Shown: positions 1 to 4,937 of the stretch, one piece after another
Layout of the letters: the number at the start of each line of letters is the position of its first letter
Numbering within the stretch: position 1 is the stretch's first letter
Assembly: GCA_900763355.1 (NCBI GenBank)
Contig: CAAFJY010000093.1
Span: 1 to 8,936, forward strand
DNA: 8,936 nt
Direction of reading: 5' to 3'
Source: Clostridia bacterium
GTDB lineage: Bacteria; Bacillota; Clostridia; Oscillospirales; Butyricicoccaceae
Made by a program: the position numbers and the translations under genes
Notes under the pieces: generated by a model
Told to the model about the DNA's origin: nothing
What the model saw: only the letters and a program-made list of their open reading frames with translations
Database searches by the model: none

Positions 1-34
1 CCCCCGACGATTTTTCTCTGGTACCGCCAGGCGG

Positions 35-323
35 CACCATCTCTTTCTAAAAAAGAGATGGTGGGGCCGACCGTCCCCCATACGGAGTGTGGGTTCCCCG
101 TCCCGCGCCGTGCGCGGAATCCTTCGTCCCCCGCAGGGGAGTCCCTCGTCCCGCGCCGTGCGCGGAATTGCTCCCTCTCCGCGAGGGAACCCCGCTGGCA
201 AGTGAAAGTCAGAAAGCCAATCCCTCCGCCCACTGCGTGGGCACCTCCCTTTACACATGGGAGGCTGCCCTTGCCCATCAAGGGTATTCTGCCGCAAATC
301 AAAACGCCCCGCTGCGGGCGTTT
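35..323. repeat. Array of ten consecutive small inverted repeats
   Basis: Ten stem-loops follow one another without overlapping. Arm positions are 35-46/52-63 (12 bp), 77-82/88-93 (6 bp with one G-T), 103-108/112-117 (6), 127-131/136-140 (5), 151-156/160-165 (6), 172-177/183-188 (6), 228-233/237-242 (6), 244-249/259-264 (6), 268-273/279-284 (6) and 302-309/316-323 (8, the terminator). All but the second are perfect. The pairing is read directly from the bases; what the array does is unknown. It could be a repetitive extragenic element, a structured non-coding RNA, or decayed copies of a mobile palindromic repeat. Confidence 0.6.
99..168. repeat. 22-base direct repeat, two copies 48 bases apart
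   Basis: The 22 bases at 99-120 recur exactly at 147-168. Each copy contains the small palindrome CCGCGC-CGT-GCGCGG. Between them, 121-146 is a different sequence with its own 5-bp hairpin (127-131/136-140). The arrangement looks like two units of a tandem or mosaic intergenic repeat. It is too short and too few to be a CRISPR array. Confidence 0.75.
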
Positions 324-330
324 CTTAATT
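302..330 (+). terminator. Intrinsic terminator at the end of the repeat region
   Basis: An 8-bp perfect stem (AAACGCCC at 302-309, GGGCGTTT at 316-323) with a 6-base loop is followed by a T-rich run (TTTCTTAATT and further Ts to about 333). It would stop transcription arriving from the left of the window. Because the left arm starts with As, it may also work in the opposite direction. Confidence 0.65.
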
Positions 331-353
331 TTTCTGAAAAATGGCGATTTTGC

Positions 354-382
354 TGGACGGCGGGGGCGGGGTGTGCTATAGT
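354..382 (+). promoter_or_regulatory. Extended -10 promoter for the SDR-PAP2-YwaF-like operon
   Basis: The -35 is TGGACG (354-359; four of six match TTGACA), the spacer is 17 bases, and the -10 is TATAGT (377-382) preceded by TGC, so it is an extended -10 element. The promoter lies just after the terminator and about 90 bases before the first start codon. This fits a housekeeping sigma factor. The same TGTGCTA core occurs in the promoter at 2828-2856. Confidence 0.65.
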
Positions 383-435
383 AACAGGAGATTTGGTTTC
401 ATTTTTTGAAATATTGCCGGAGCTTTTGGCAAAAA

Positions 436-460
436 CGGCGGATTTCCGCCGGGGAAGGGG
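436..460 (+). promoter_or_regulatory. Shine-Dalgarno for the SDR gene with a hairpin abutting it
   Basis: A purine-rich GGGGAAGGGG run (451-460) sits about ten bases before the ATG at 471 and fixes that start over upstream in-frame Met codons. Immediately upstream, CGGCGG (436-441) and CCGCCG (446-451) form a 6-bp hairpin with an ATTT loop that touches the first base of the Shine-Dalgarno run. It could modulate initiation; this is a sequence observation only. Confidence 0.5.
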
Positions 461-470
461 AGCGGACACC

Positions 471-1265
471 ATGAACACCATCGCCGTCGTCACGGGAGCC
501 ACCAGCGGCATCGGCCTGGCCACCGCCCGGGCTCTGCGGGACCGGGGCTGCGTGGTCTATGGCGCGGCCCGGCATCCGGGCCAGGAGGAGGGCATCCGCT
601 GGCGGGTCTGCGACGTCACCGACCAGGAGGCCTTTGCCGCCCTTTTGCAGGAGGTGCGGGCCGAGTGCGGCCGGCTGGATCTTCTCATCAACAACGCGGG
701 CTTCGGCATCTCCGGGGCCGCGGAGTTCACCGACAACCGGGACGCCAAGCGCCTGCTGGAGGTCAATCTCTTCGGCGTGGTCAATGGCTGCCGGGCCGCC
801 ATCCCCCTCATGCGGGAGCAGGGGAGCGGGCGGATCGTCAACATCAGCTCGGTGGCCGCGCCGGTGGCCATCCCCTTCCAGTCCTGGTATTCGGTGAGCA
901 AGGCCGGGGTGAGCGCCTATACCGCCGCCGCGGCGGAGGAGGTCCGGCCCTTTGGCATCTCCCTTTGTGCCATTTTGCCCGGGGATATCCGCACGGGCTT
1001 CACCGCCGCCCGGGAAAAGAGCCCCCTGGGGGACGACGTCTACGGCGGTCGCATCGCCCGCAGCGTCGCCGTCATGGAGCACGATGAGGAGACCGGCATG
1101 GCCCCCGCCGCCGCGGGAGCCTACATCGCCCATATCGCTCTGAAAAAGCGCGTCAAGCCCGAATACGCCATCGGGTTCAAATACAAGTTCTTCTGCCTGC
1201 TGGTCAAGCTCATGCCCTGCGCCCTGCGGTCCTTCATCGTGGGGAAGCTTTACGCCGGATTATGA
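471..1265 (+). CDS. Short-chain dehydrogenase/reductase (SDR), probably NADP(H)-dependent
   Basis: Encodes a 264-residue classical SDR, a cytoplasmic oxidoreductase that interconverts alcohols and ketones. Seen: the cofactor motif TGATSGIG (residues 8-15), NNAG (74-77), and the catalytic tetrad N99-S127-Y140-K144 with YSVSK at 140-144. Arg in GAARHP after the second strand favours NADP(H). The C-terminus (about 220-264) is basic and hydrophobic, like SDRs that associate with membranes. The frame stays open far upstream, but that extension is compositionally odd and crosses the promoter; the ATG at 471 has a good ribosome binding site and lies right before the Rossmann fold. The stop overlaps the next start by ATGA, so translation is probably coupled. 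The overall look recalls acyl-dihydroxyacetone-phosphate reductase-like SDRs, which would suit the lipid-type neighbours, but SDR substrates cannot be read from sequence. Confidence 0.9.
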   Translation: MNTIAVVTGATSGIGLATARALRDRGCVVYGAARHPGQEEGIRWRVCDVTDQEAFAALLQEVRAECGRLDLLINNAGFGISGAAEFTDNRDAKRLLEVNLFGVVNGCRAAIPLMREQGSGRIVNISSVAAPVAIPFQSWYSVSKAGVSAYTAAAAEEVRPFGISLCAILPGDIRTGFTAAREKSPLGDDVYGGRIARSVAVMEHDEETGMAPAAAGAYIAHIALKKRVKPEYAIGFKYKFFCLLVKLMPCALRSFIVGKLYAGL

Positions 1266-1933
1266 GAGCCCGCCTGCGGGCCCTGCTTCGGCGGATGGGG
1301 GAGGACCGGCTGTGGCTGGGGTGTCTCCTCCTCTTCGGCCTGTGCGCGGGGAGCTATTTTCTTCTGCAGTTTCTGCCCCTGGAGCACCACCCGGTGGAAT
1401 GCGCGCTGGACAGGCGCATCCCCTTTGTCCCCGTGTTCGTGGTGCCCTATATCCTGTGGTATGTCTATGTCCCCCTGCCGCTGCTGTATATGAGCCTGAC
1501 GGACAAGCGCCGCTTTGCCCGCCAGGCGGCGGCGCTCTTTCCGGGGATCCTGCTCTGTCTCGGGATCTTCATCCTCTGGCCCAGCCGGGTGGATCTGCGG
1601 CCCGAGCTCAGCGGGGAAGGGGGACTCTTCACCGCCCTGTGCCGCATCATCTATGCCCATGACAAGCCCCTCAATGTCTTCCCCAGTATGCACTGCTTCG
1701 AGGCCCTCACCGTCCATCTCACCACCTTTTCCGGGGGGCTGGGGAAGCGGCATCCCGCTCTCCGGGCGGGCTCCGGCGTACTGGCGGCGCTCATCTGCCT
1801 GTCCACCGTCTTCATCCGGCAGCATTCGGTGCTGGATGGTTTGGCTGGATGTGCGCTGGCAGTCGTCTGCTCTGCCCTGTCCGGCAAGCTTCTCTCTCAA
1901 AAATCTTGCAAAAAGGAGGATGCATCCTCATGA
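1262..1933 (+). CDS. PAP2-superfamily membrane phosphatase/phosphotransferase
   Basis: Encodes a 223-residue polytopic membrane protein of the PAP2 (type 2 phosphatidic acid phosphatase) superfamily, whose members dephosphorylate or transfer lipid phosphates or phospho-head-groups at the membrane surface. Seen: a basic N-terminus, then several hydrophobic segments (about residues 18-37, 55-78, 87-106, 167-184, 192-207). WPSRVDLRP (106-114) is a C1-like element, FPSMH (140-144) is the C2 element, and STVFIRQHSVLD (181-192) is the C3 element, with H188 and D192 as expected catalytic residues. The Arg after Ser in the usual C3 motif is Thr here. The RP-containing C1 and PSMH rather than PSGH point to the Aur1/inositolphosphotransferase-like branch more than to classical PAP2. 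Start and stop both overlap the neighbours by ATGA. Substrate unknown. Confidence 0.85.
   Translation: MRARLRALLRRMGEDRLWLGCLLLFGLCAGSYFLLQFLPLEHHPVECALDRRIPFVPVFVVPYILWYVYVPLPLLYMSLTDKRRFARQAAALFPGILLCLGIFILWPSRVDLRPELSGEGGLFTALCRIIYAHDKPLNVFPSMHCFEALTVHLTTFSGGLGKRHPALRAGSGVLAALICLSTVFIRQHSVLDGLAGCALAVVCSALSGKLLSQKSCKKEDASS
1914..1920 (+). promoter_or_regulatory. Shine-Dalgarno deciding the YwaF-like start
   Basis: AGGAGGA lies inside the end of the PAP2 gene, nine bases before the ATG at 1930. This selects 1930 over the upstream in-frame ATG at 1849 and shows that the third gene has a strong ribosome binding site of its own despite overlapping its neighbour. Confidence 0.7.
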
Positions 1934-2739
1934 TCATGCGTCCCTTTCACGGCTTATTTTTTGCCTTTCTCGCCCTGCTCTGCGGGGGTCTGGTGCTCAT
2001 CGGCCGCTTTGCCCGCACCCACGGGGAACGGGGGAAAAAAGCGCTTCTTCTGGGGCTGAGCCTGTTCAACCTGGTCTTTTACTGCGTCTACAAATTCGCC
2101 CTGTCCCGGGACGGACAGTTTTTGGAGGTCTCGGACCTGGACCGCTTCAACTGGTTCAACGAGCTGCCCCTGCAGCTGTGCAATATCAACCTTTTTCTCA
2201 TTCCCATCGGGGTGCTGACCAAAAAGCGGCCGGTGCTGGGCTTTGCCTTTTTCATCGCGCCCCTGGGCGCGCTGATGGCCATGTGCTTCCCGGAGCCGTC
2301 TTTTGTGGGTTACTCCCTGCTGCTGCCCCGGATGCTGGGGTTCTATGGCACACACGGGCTGCTGCTGATCTGTGGGCTGAGCCTGGCGGTGATGGGCTTT
2401 TACCGGCCCCACTGGCGGGATTTCCCCGGGATCATCGGGGCCTATGGGGTGCTCACCGTGGCGGCCCACGGGATCAACCTTCTGCTGCGGGTGACGGGAC
2501 TGTGCGCCCAAGCCAATTATTTTTTCACCTTTGGGGCCGAGATCTCGGTGCTCCGGTGGTTCTGGAGCATGATCCCCCGGCCGCTGTTCTATGAGCTGCC
2601 TGCCCCCTTCATCCTCCTGGGGTATATGAGCGCTGTCACCGGAGGGTTTTCCCTGGGAAACCGGCTGCGGCTGCGCCGCCTGGCCGCCCGGATGGAGGAG
2701 GAGCTCGCGGGGTCAGAGGAGGAACAGCTCCCCGCCTGA
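1930..2739 (+). CDS. TIGR02206/YwaF (TMEM164-like) integral membrane protein
   Basis: Encodes a 269-residue polytopic membrane protein resembling the TIGR02206/YwaF family, which is related to TMEM164. Seen: about seven hydrophobic segments (residues roughly 5-27, 38-54, 84-97, 102-120, 137-158, 170-192 and 230-246), and the loop signature NELPLQLCNI (about 77-86) with Cys84. From memory, bacterial members carry LPLHLC at this site, so Gln replaces His here. The C-terminus is a short charged tail, cytoplasmic by inference. Human TMEM164 has been reported as an ether-phospholipid acyltransferase with an essential cysteine; whether Cys84 is equivalent I cannot confirm. The gene is translationally coupled to the PAP2 gene by ATGA at 1930-1933. 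Together with the SDR it suggests a lipid-processing operon. No conventional GC-rich terminator follows. Confidence 0.75.
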   Translation: MIMRPFHGLFFAFLALLCGGLVLIGRFARTHGERGKKALLLGLSLFNLVFYCVYKFALSRDGQFLEVSDLDRFNWFNELPLQLCNINLFLIPIGVLTKKRPVLGFAFFIAPLGALMAMCFPEPSFVGYSLLLPRMLGFYGTHGLLLICGLSLAVMGFYRPHWRDFPGIIGAYGVLTVAAHGINLLLRVTGLCAQANYFFTFGAEISVLRWFWSMIPRPLFYELPAPFILLGYMSAVTGGFSLGNRLRLRRLAARMEEELAGSEEEQLPA

Positions 2740-2753
2740 CCCTGTCCAACCTG

Positions 2754-2790
2754 TACAAGATTTTGCGTATACTTATGCAAAAACCTTGTA
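2754..2790. promoter_or_regulatory. 37-base imperfect palindrome between two transcription units
   Basis: Outer arms TACAAG (2754-2759) and CTTGTA (2785-2790) enclose inner arms TTTTGC (2761-2766) and GCAAAA (2777-2782), whose pairing continues inward through a G-T and two A-T pairs. It is AT-rich in a GC-rich region and lies just past the YwaF-like gene and about 40 bases upstream of the next -35. It may be a protein-binding operator, or a weak bidirectional terminator for the lipid-type operon. It lacks a T-tract directly after the stem, so the terminator reading is less secure. Confidence 0.45.
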
Positions 2791-2827
2791 TTGAACGCCG
2801 ATTTTCCGAAAAAACGCAAAAAGTTTC

Positions 2828-2856
2828 TTGAAATCGAGAAAAAGTTGTGCTAAGCT
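2828..2856 (+). promoter_or_regulatory. Extended -10 promoter for the small Cys/Met-rich protein
   Basis: The -35 is TTGAAA (2828-2833), the spacer is 17 bases, and the -10 is TAAGCT (2851-2856) preceded by TGC. Transcription would begin near 2863, about 25 bases before the chosen ATG at 2887. An alternative upstream ATG at 2857 would fall at or before the transcript start. Confidence 0.6.
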
Positions 2857-2872
2857 ATGAACATCTTCACGA

Positions 2873-2878
2873 GAGGAG
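2873..2878 (+). promoter_or_regulatory. Consensus Shine-Dalgarno AGGAGG
   Basis: A perfect AGGAGG, eight bases before the ATG at 2887. It decides the start of the small membrane protein in favour of 2887 rather than the in-frame ATG at 2857, which has no ribosome binding site. Confidence 0.8.
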
Positions 2879-2886
2879 GCTGCGAT

Positions 2887-3156
2887 ATGCGCCGTTTTGC
2901 TGACCGTAATATGTCCCGTACCGCAGCCGCGCAGATGATGTTCTGCGCTTCTTCCTGCGCGGCCTGTGCCGCCATGATGATGATGAATATCGCTCTGAAC
3001 CTGGACGCCAGCCTGCTGGCGTCCATTCTTTTTGTCCTTTTTATTCTGTCCATTCTGGTACTGCTGGCCATCCTGAGCCTGCTGGTACGAATTCTTCTGG
3101 GTCAGAACCAAACCGGGTCCGTGTCCACCGCCGAAACAAAGCGCCTCGCCCACTGA
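2887..3156 (+). CDS. Small Cys/Met-rich single-pass membrane protein, unknown function
   Basis: Encodes 89 residues that I do not recognise. Seen: a short basic N-terminus, then a Cys/Met cluster (residues 17-33) with Met17-Met18, C20-x3-C24-x2-C27 and four Met at 30-33. A long, very hydrophobic helix follows (about 41-71, Leu/Ile-rich), then a short polar tail ending at residue 89. The layout suggests a membrane-anchored peptide with a thiol/thioether-rich segment at the membrane surface, possibly metal-binding or redox-active; that is inference. The gene is a complete unit with its own promoter, a consensus ribosome binding site and a strong terminator, which makes expression likely. Its codons include a 10-bp perfect inverted repeat. 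No neighbour clarifies its role. A chance open frame is unlikely given these signals. Confidence 0.7.
   Translation: MRRFADRNMSRTAAAQMMFCASSCAACAAMMMMNIALNLDASLLASILFVLFILSILVLLAILSLLVRILLGQNQTGSVSTAETKRLAH
3002..3034 (+). terminator. Terminator-like hairpin inside the small membrane-protein gene
   Basis: TGGACGCCAG (3002-3011) and CTGGCGTCCA (3016-3025) form a perfect 10-bp stem with a CCTG loop, followed at once by TTCTTTTTG. Read as RNA this looks like an intrinsic terminator, yet it lies within the coding frame, at the codons for the start of the membrane helix. It may attenuate the gene, or be an accident of codon choice before a Leu/Phe-rich segment. Confidence 0.45.
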
Positions 3157-3172
3157 GGGGCAGCGTACAAGC

Positions 3173-3209
3173 AGCGGCCGCACCGGATACCCGGTGCGGC
3201 CGCTTTTTT
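3173..3209 (+). terminator. Strong intrinsic terminator after the small membrane protein
   Basis: A perfect 14-bp GC-rich stem (arms 3173-3186 and 3191-3204) with an ATAC loop runs into six Ts (3204-3209). It begins 17 bases after the small gene's stop codon and separates that unit from the permease operon. Confidence 0.93.
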
Positions 3210-3315
3210 CATCCGATCCCAACGGGCGCTGTCCGGCCGGCAGCCCCGGGAAGATACAAAGCATCCCCGCAAAACAAACAGATCACGGAAAGATCAAGAA
3301 AGAGAGAACACTCCC
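3210..3315 (+). promoter_or_regulatory. Leader region before the permease; no clear promoter
   Basis: I see no convincing sigma-A hexamer pair here, although the preceding terminator implies that a promoter must be present. Near the start codon is an A-rich stretch with a tandem pair, AGATCACGGAA (3280-3290) then AGATCAAGAA (3291-3300). The ten bases at 3282-3291 (ATCACGGAAA) recur at 4876-4885, in front of the next gene. The ribosome binding site (AGAGAG, about 3301-3306) is weak. Operon control may rely on an activator or on translation. Confidence 0.35.
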
Positions 3316-4854
3316 ATGGCTTTTGTCAATTTCGTAATGGCCCTCAGCCCCATCTTGGTGGTTTTGGTGGGCATTCTGGGCTTCAAGCAGTCGGCCAAGC
3401 GCGTCGCCCCGGTGGCGCTTTTGTGGACGCTGGTGCTGGCCTTTACCTACTTCAACGTCACCGGCGCTTCCTTCAAGGACAACGTGGCCGCCTATGATCC
3501 CCTGGTGTGGAAGGGCATCAAGGAGGGTCTCAAGATCGTCCTCATGGTCTTCGGCGCCTTTACCATCCTGAACATCCTCCGGGAGACCGAGGCCATCGAG
3601 GACGTCAAGGCCACCATCTCCCGCATCAGCGATGACCGCCGGGTCCAGCTGGTGGTCATCGGCATGATGCTCCCCATCTTTTTGGAGGGGGCGGCCGGGG
3701 CCGGTGCTCCCGCCGCCATCGCAGCGCCCTTTTTGGTGGCCCTGGGCTTTGATCCGGTGACCTCCATCGCCCTGGCTCTGCTGGGCGACGCCACTCCTGC
3801 CTCCTGGGGCGGCGCGGGCCTGACCACCATCAACGGCGGCGCGGCGCTGGTAGACGCGGGCGTCTCCACCGTGGCGCTCAACTCCGCCATGGTGGGCCGG
3901 TTCCACATGTTCGGCGTGTTCGTCATCCCCTTTATCATGGTGGCCATGGCCTTTGGGAAAAAGGGCTTCAAGGGCATCGTCCCCTATCTCTTCTTCGCGG
4001 GGCTGAGCACCGGCGGCACCATGTTCGTCCTGTCCAACTTCGTGGGGGCGGAGGTGACCTCCATGGGCACCGGACTGATCTCCATGCTCCTCTCAGTAGC
4101 CTATGTCAAGCTCGTCGGCGTCAAAACGCCGGAGGAATACCGCCACCACGCCCAGGCGCGGAAGGCCAAATATTCCGCGCTCCAGGCCCTGTCCCCCTAT
4201 CTCTTCATGCTTGTGCTGCTGCCCCTCATCCGCTATGGCTTCCCGGCGGTGGTGGAAAACGGCTTTGCCGTCATGTGTACCTTTGGCTATATCTTCTGGG
4301 TGGATCTGGTCATCCTCCTGTGCGGCATTTTGGGTGCCGCGGTCCTCAGGGTCAAGCCCCGGCAGTATGTTGCCATCTGCAAAAAGACCGTGGGCCACGT
4401 CCTCCCGGTGCTCATCACCATGGGGAGCCTCCTCATCGTCGCCTATATCATGCAGTCCCCCAGCACAGGGATGATGAACCTCCTGGCCTCCGACATCGCA
4501 GATGCCGTTGGACGCTTCTATCCCGCGGCGGCGGTGCTCATCGGCTCCAGCGGGGCCTTCATCACCGGGACGGGGCTGGGCTCCAACATCATGTTTGCCG
4601 ATATGCATCTCCAGGCGGCCATGGATCTGGGTATGAACCCCATCACCATCTTCGCCGGGCAGAACGCCGGAGCCTCCCTGGGCAACCTGATCTGCCCCAA
4701 TAATACCGTCGCCGCCTGCGCCACGGTGGACGAGATCGGCAGCGAGAGCGCCGTCATGAAGCGGACGCTGATCGCCTTTGCCATCATCCTGGGCATCTAT
4801 ATGGTGCTGGCCATGCTCTATACCTGCGTGCTCTTCCCCAACTTCGGGGCATAA
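3316..4854 (+). CDS. LctP-family permease, probably for a 2-hydroxy acid
   Basis: Encodes a 512-residue transporter of the L-lactate permease (LctP/LldP) family, a cytoplasmic-membrane carrier with a dozen or more hydrophobic segments spread over the whole length. Seen: DRRVQL followed by the family block FLEGAAGAGAP (residues 122-132), where E. coli LldP has FLEGAAGFGAP as I recall it. A C-terminal block ITGTGLGSN (416-424) corresponds to LldP's TGSDTSSN, so the Asp is lost. A later GNLICPN corresponds to GKMISPQ, so the Lys is lost. The protein is therefore in the family but diverged at blocks I believe are conserved. It heads a probable operon with an L-2-hydroxyisocaproate dehydrogenase-like enzyme and a branched-chain aminotransferase, suggesting that it carries larger branched 2-hydroxy acids rather than, or besides, lactate. 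Family is secure; substrate and direction are inference. Confidence 0.9.
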   Translation: MAFVNFVMALSPILVVLVGILGFKQSAKRVAPVALLWTLVLAFTYFNVTGASFKDNVAAYDPLVWKGIKEGLKIVLMVFGAFTILNILRETEAIEDVKATISRISDDRRVQLVVIGMMLPIFLEGAAGAGAPAAIAAPFLVALGFDPVTSIALALLGDATPASWGGAGLTTINGGAALVDAGVSTVALNSAMVGRFHMFGVFVIPFIMVAMAFGKKGFKGIVPYLFFAGLSTGGTMFVLSNFVGAEVTSMGTGLISMLLSVAYVKLVGVKTPEEYRHHAQARKAKYSALQALSPYLFMLVLLPLIRYGFPAVVENGFAVMCTFGYIFWVDLVILLCGILGAAVLRVKPRQYVAICKKTVGHVLPVLITMGSLLIVAYIMQSPSTGMMNLLASDIADAVGRFYPAAAVLIGSSGAFITGTGLGSNIMFADMHLQAAMDLGMNPITIFAGQNAGASLGNLICPNNTVAACATVDEIGSESAVMKRTLIAFAIILGIYMVLAMLYTCVLFPNFGA

Positions 4855-4923
4855 ATCCCTGAAAATCAGATCAAAATCACGGAAAAAGAAACGAAACGCA
4901 ACGAAAAACCCAAGGAAAACAGA

Positions 4924-4931
4924 AAGGAAGG
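4924..4931 (+). promoter_or_regulatory. Shine-Dalgarno for the hydroxyacid dehydrogenase
   Basis: AAGGAAGG lies six bases before the ATG at 4938. The preceding gap of about 80 bases is A-rich with no hairpin terminator, so read-through from the permease gene is expected. It contains CAGATCA (4867-4873) and ATCACGGAAA (4876-4885), both also found before the permease. Confidence 0.6.
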
Positions 4932-4937
4932 TTCATT

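Larger units (their letters stand above)
1..350. other. Gene-free, hairpin-rich intergenic region
   Basis: I find no convincing gene here. Open frames exist but encode Pro/Arg/Ala-rich peptides with no family resemblance and no suitable ribosome binding site. The stretch is instead packed with short inverted repeats, listed as a separate feature, and a 22-base direct repeat. It ends in an intrinsic terminator that would close whatever gene lies to the left of the window. The part around 215-285, read on the minus strand (motifs such as GGGAGGTGCCC and GCGGAGGGATTG), resembles intergenic repeat elements I associate with gut Oscillospiraceae genomes. That resemblance is from memory and is not proven. 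Confidence 0.6.

Noticed and set aside
99..168. The direct repeat as a minimal CRISPR array
   Set aside because: Only two copies, the sequence between them is itself a degenerate hairpin repeat, and there are no cas genes.
87..470. An N-terminal extension of about 128 residues on the SDR
   Set aside because: It crosses the hairpin array, a terminator and the promoter, is low-complexity Pro/Arg/Ala, and the Met at 471 has a proper ribosome binding site and starts the Rossmann fold.
2857..2886. An earlier ATG for the small Cys/Met-rich protein
   Set aside because: It lies one base past the -10 element, before the expected transcript start, and has no ribosome binding site; AGGAGG serves the ATG at 2887.
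2944..2967. CxxxCxxC in the small protein as a radical-SAM motif
   Set aside because: The protein has only 89 residues and a membrane helix, with none of the rest of a radical-SAM domain.
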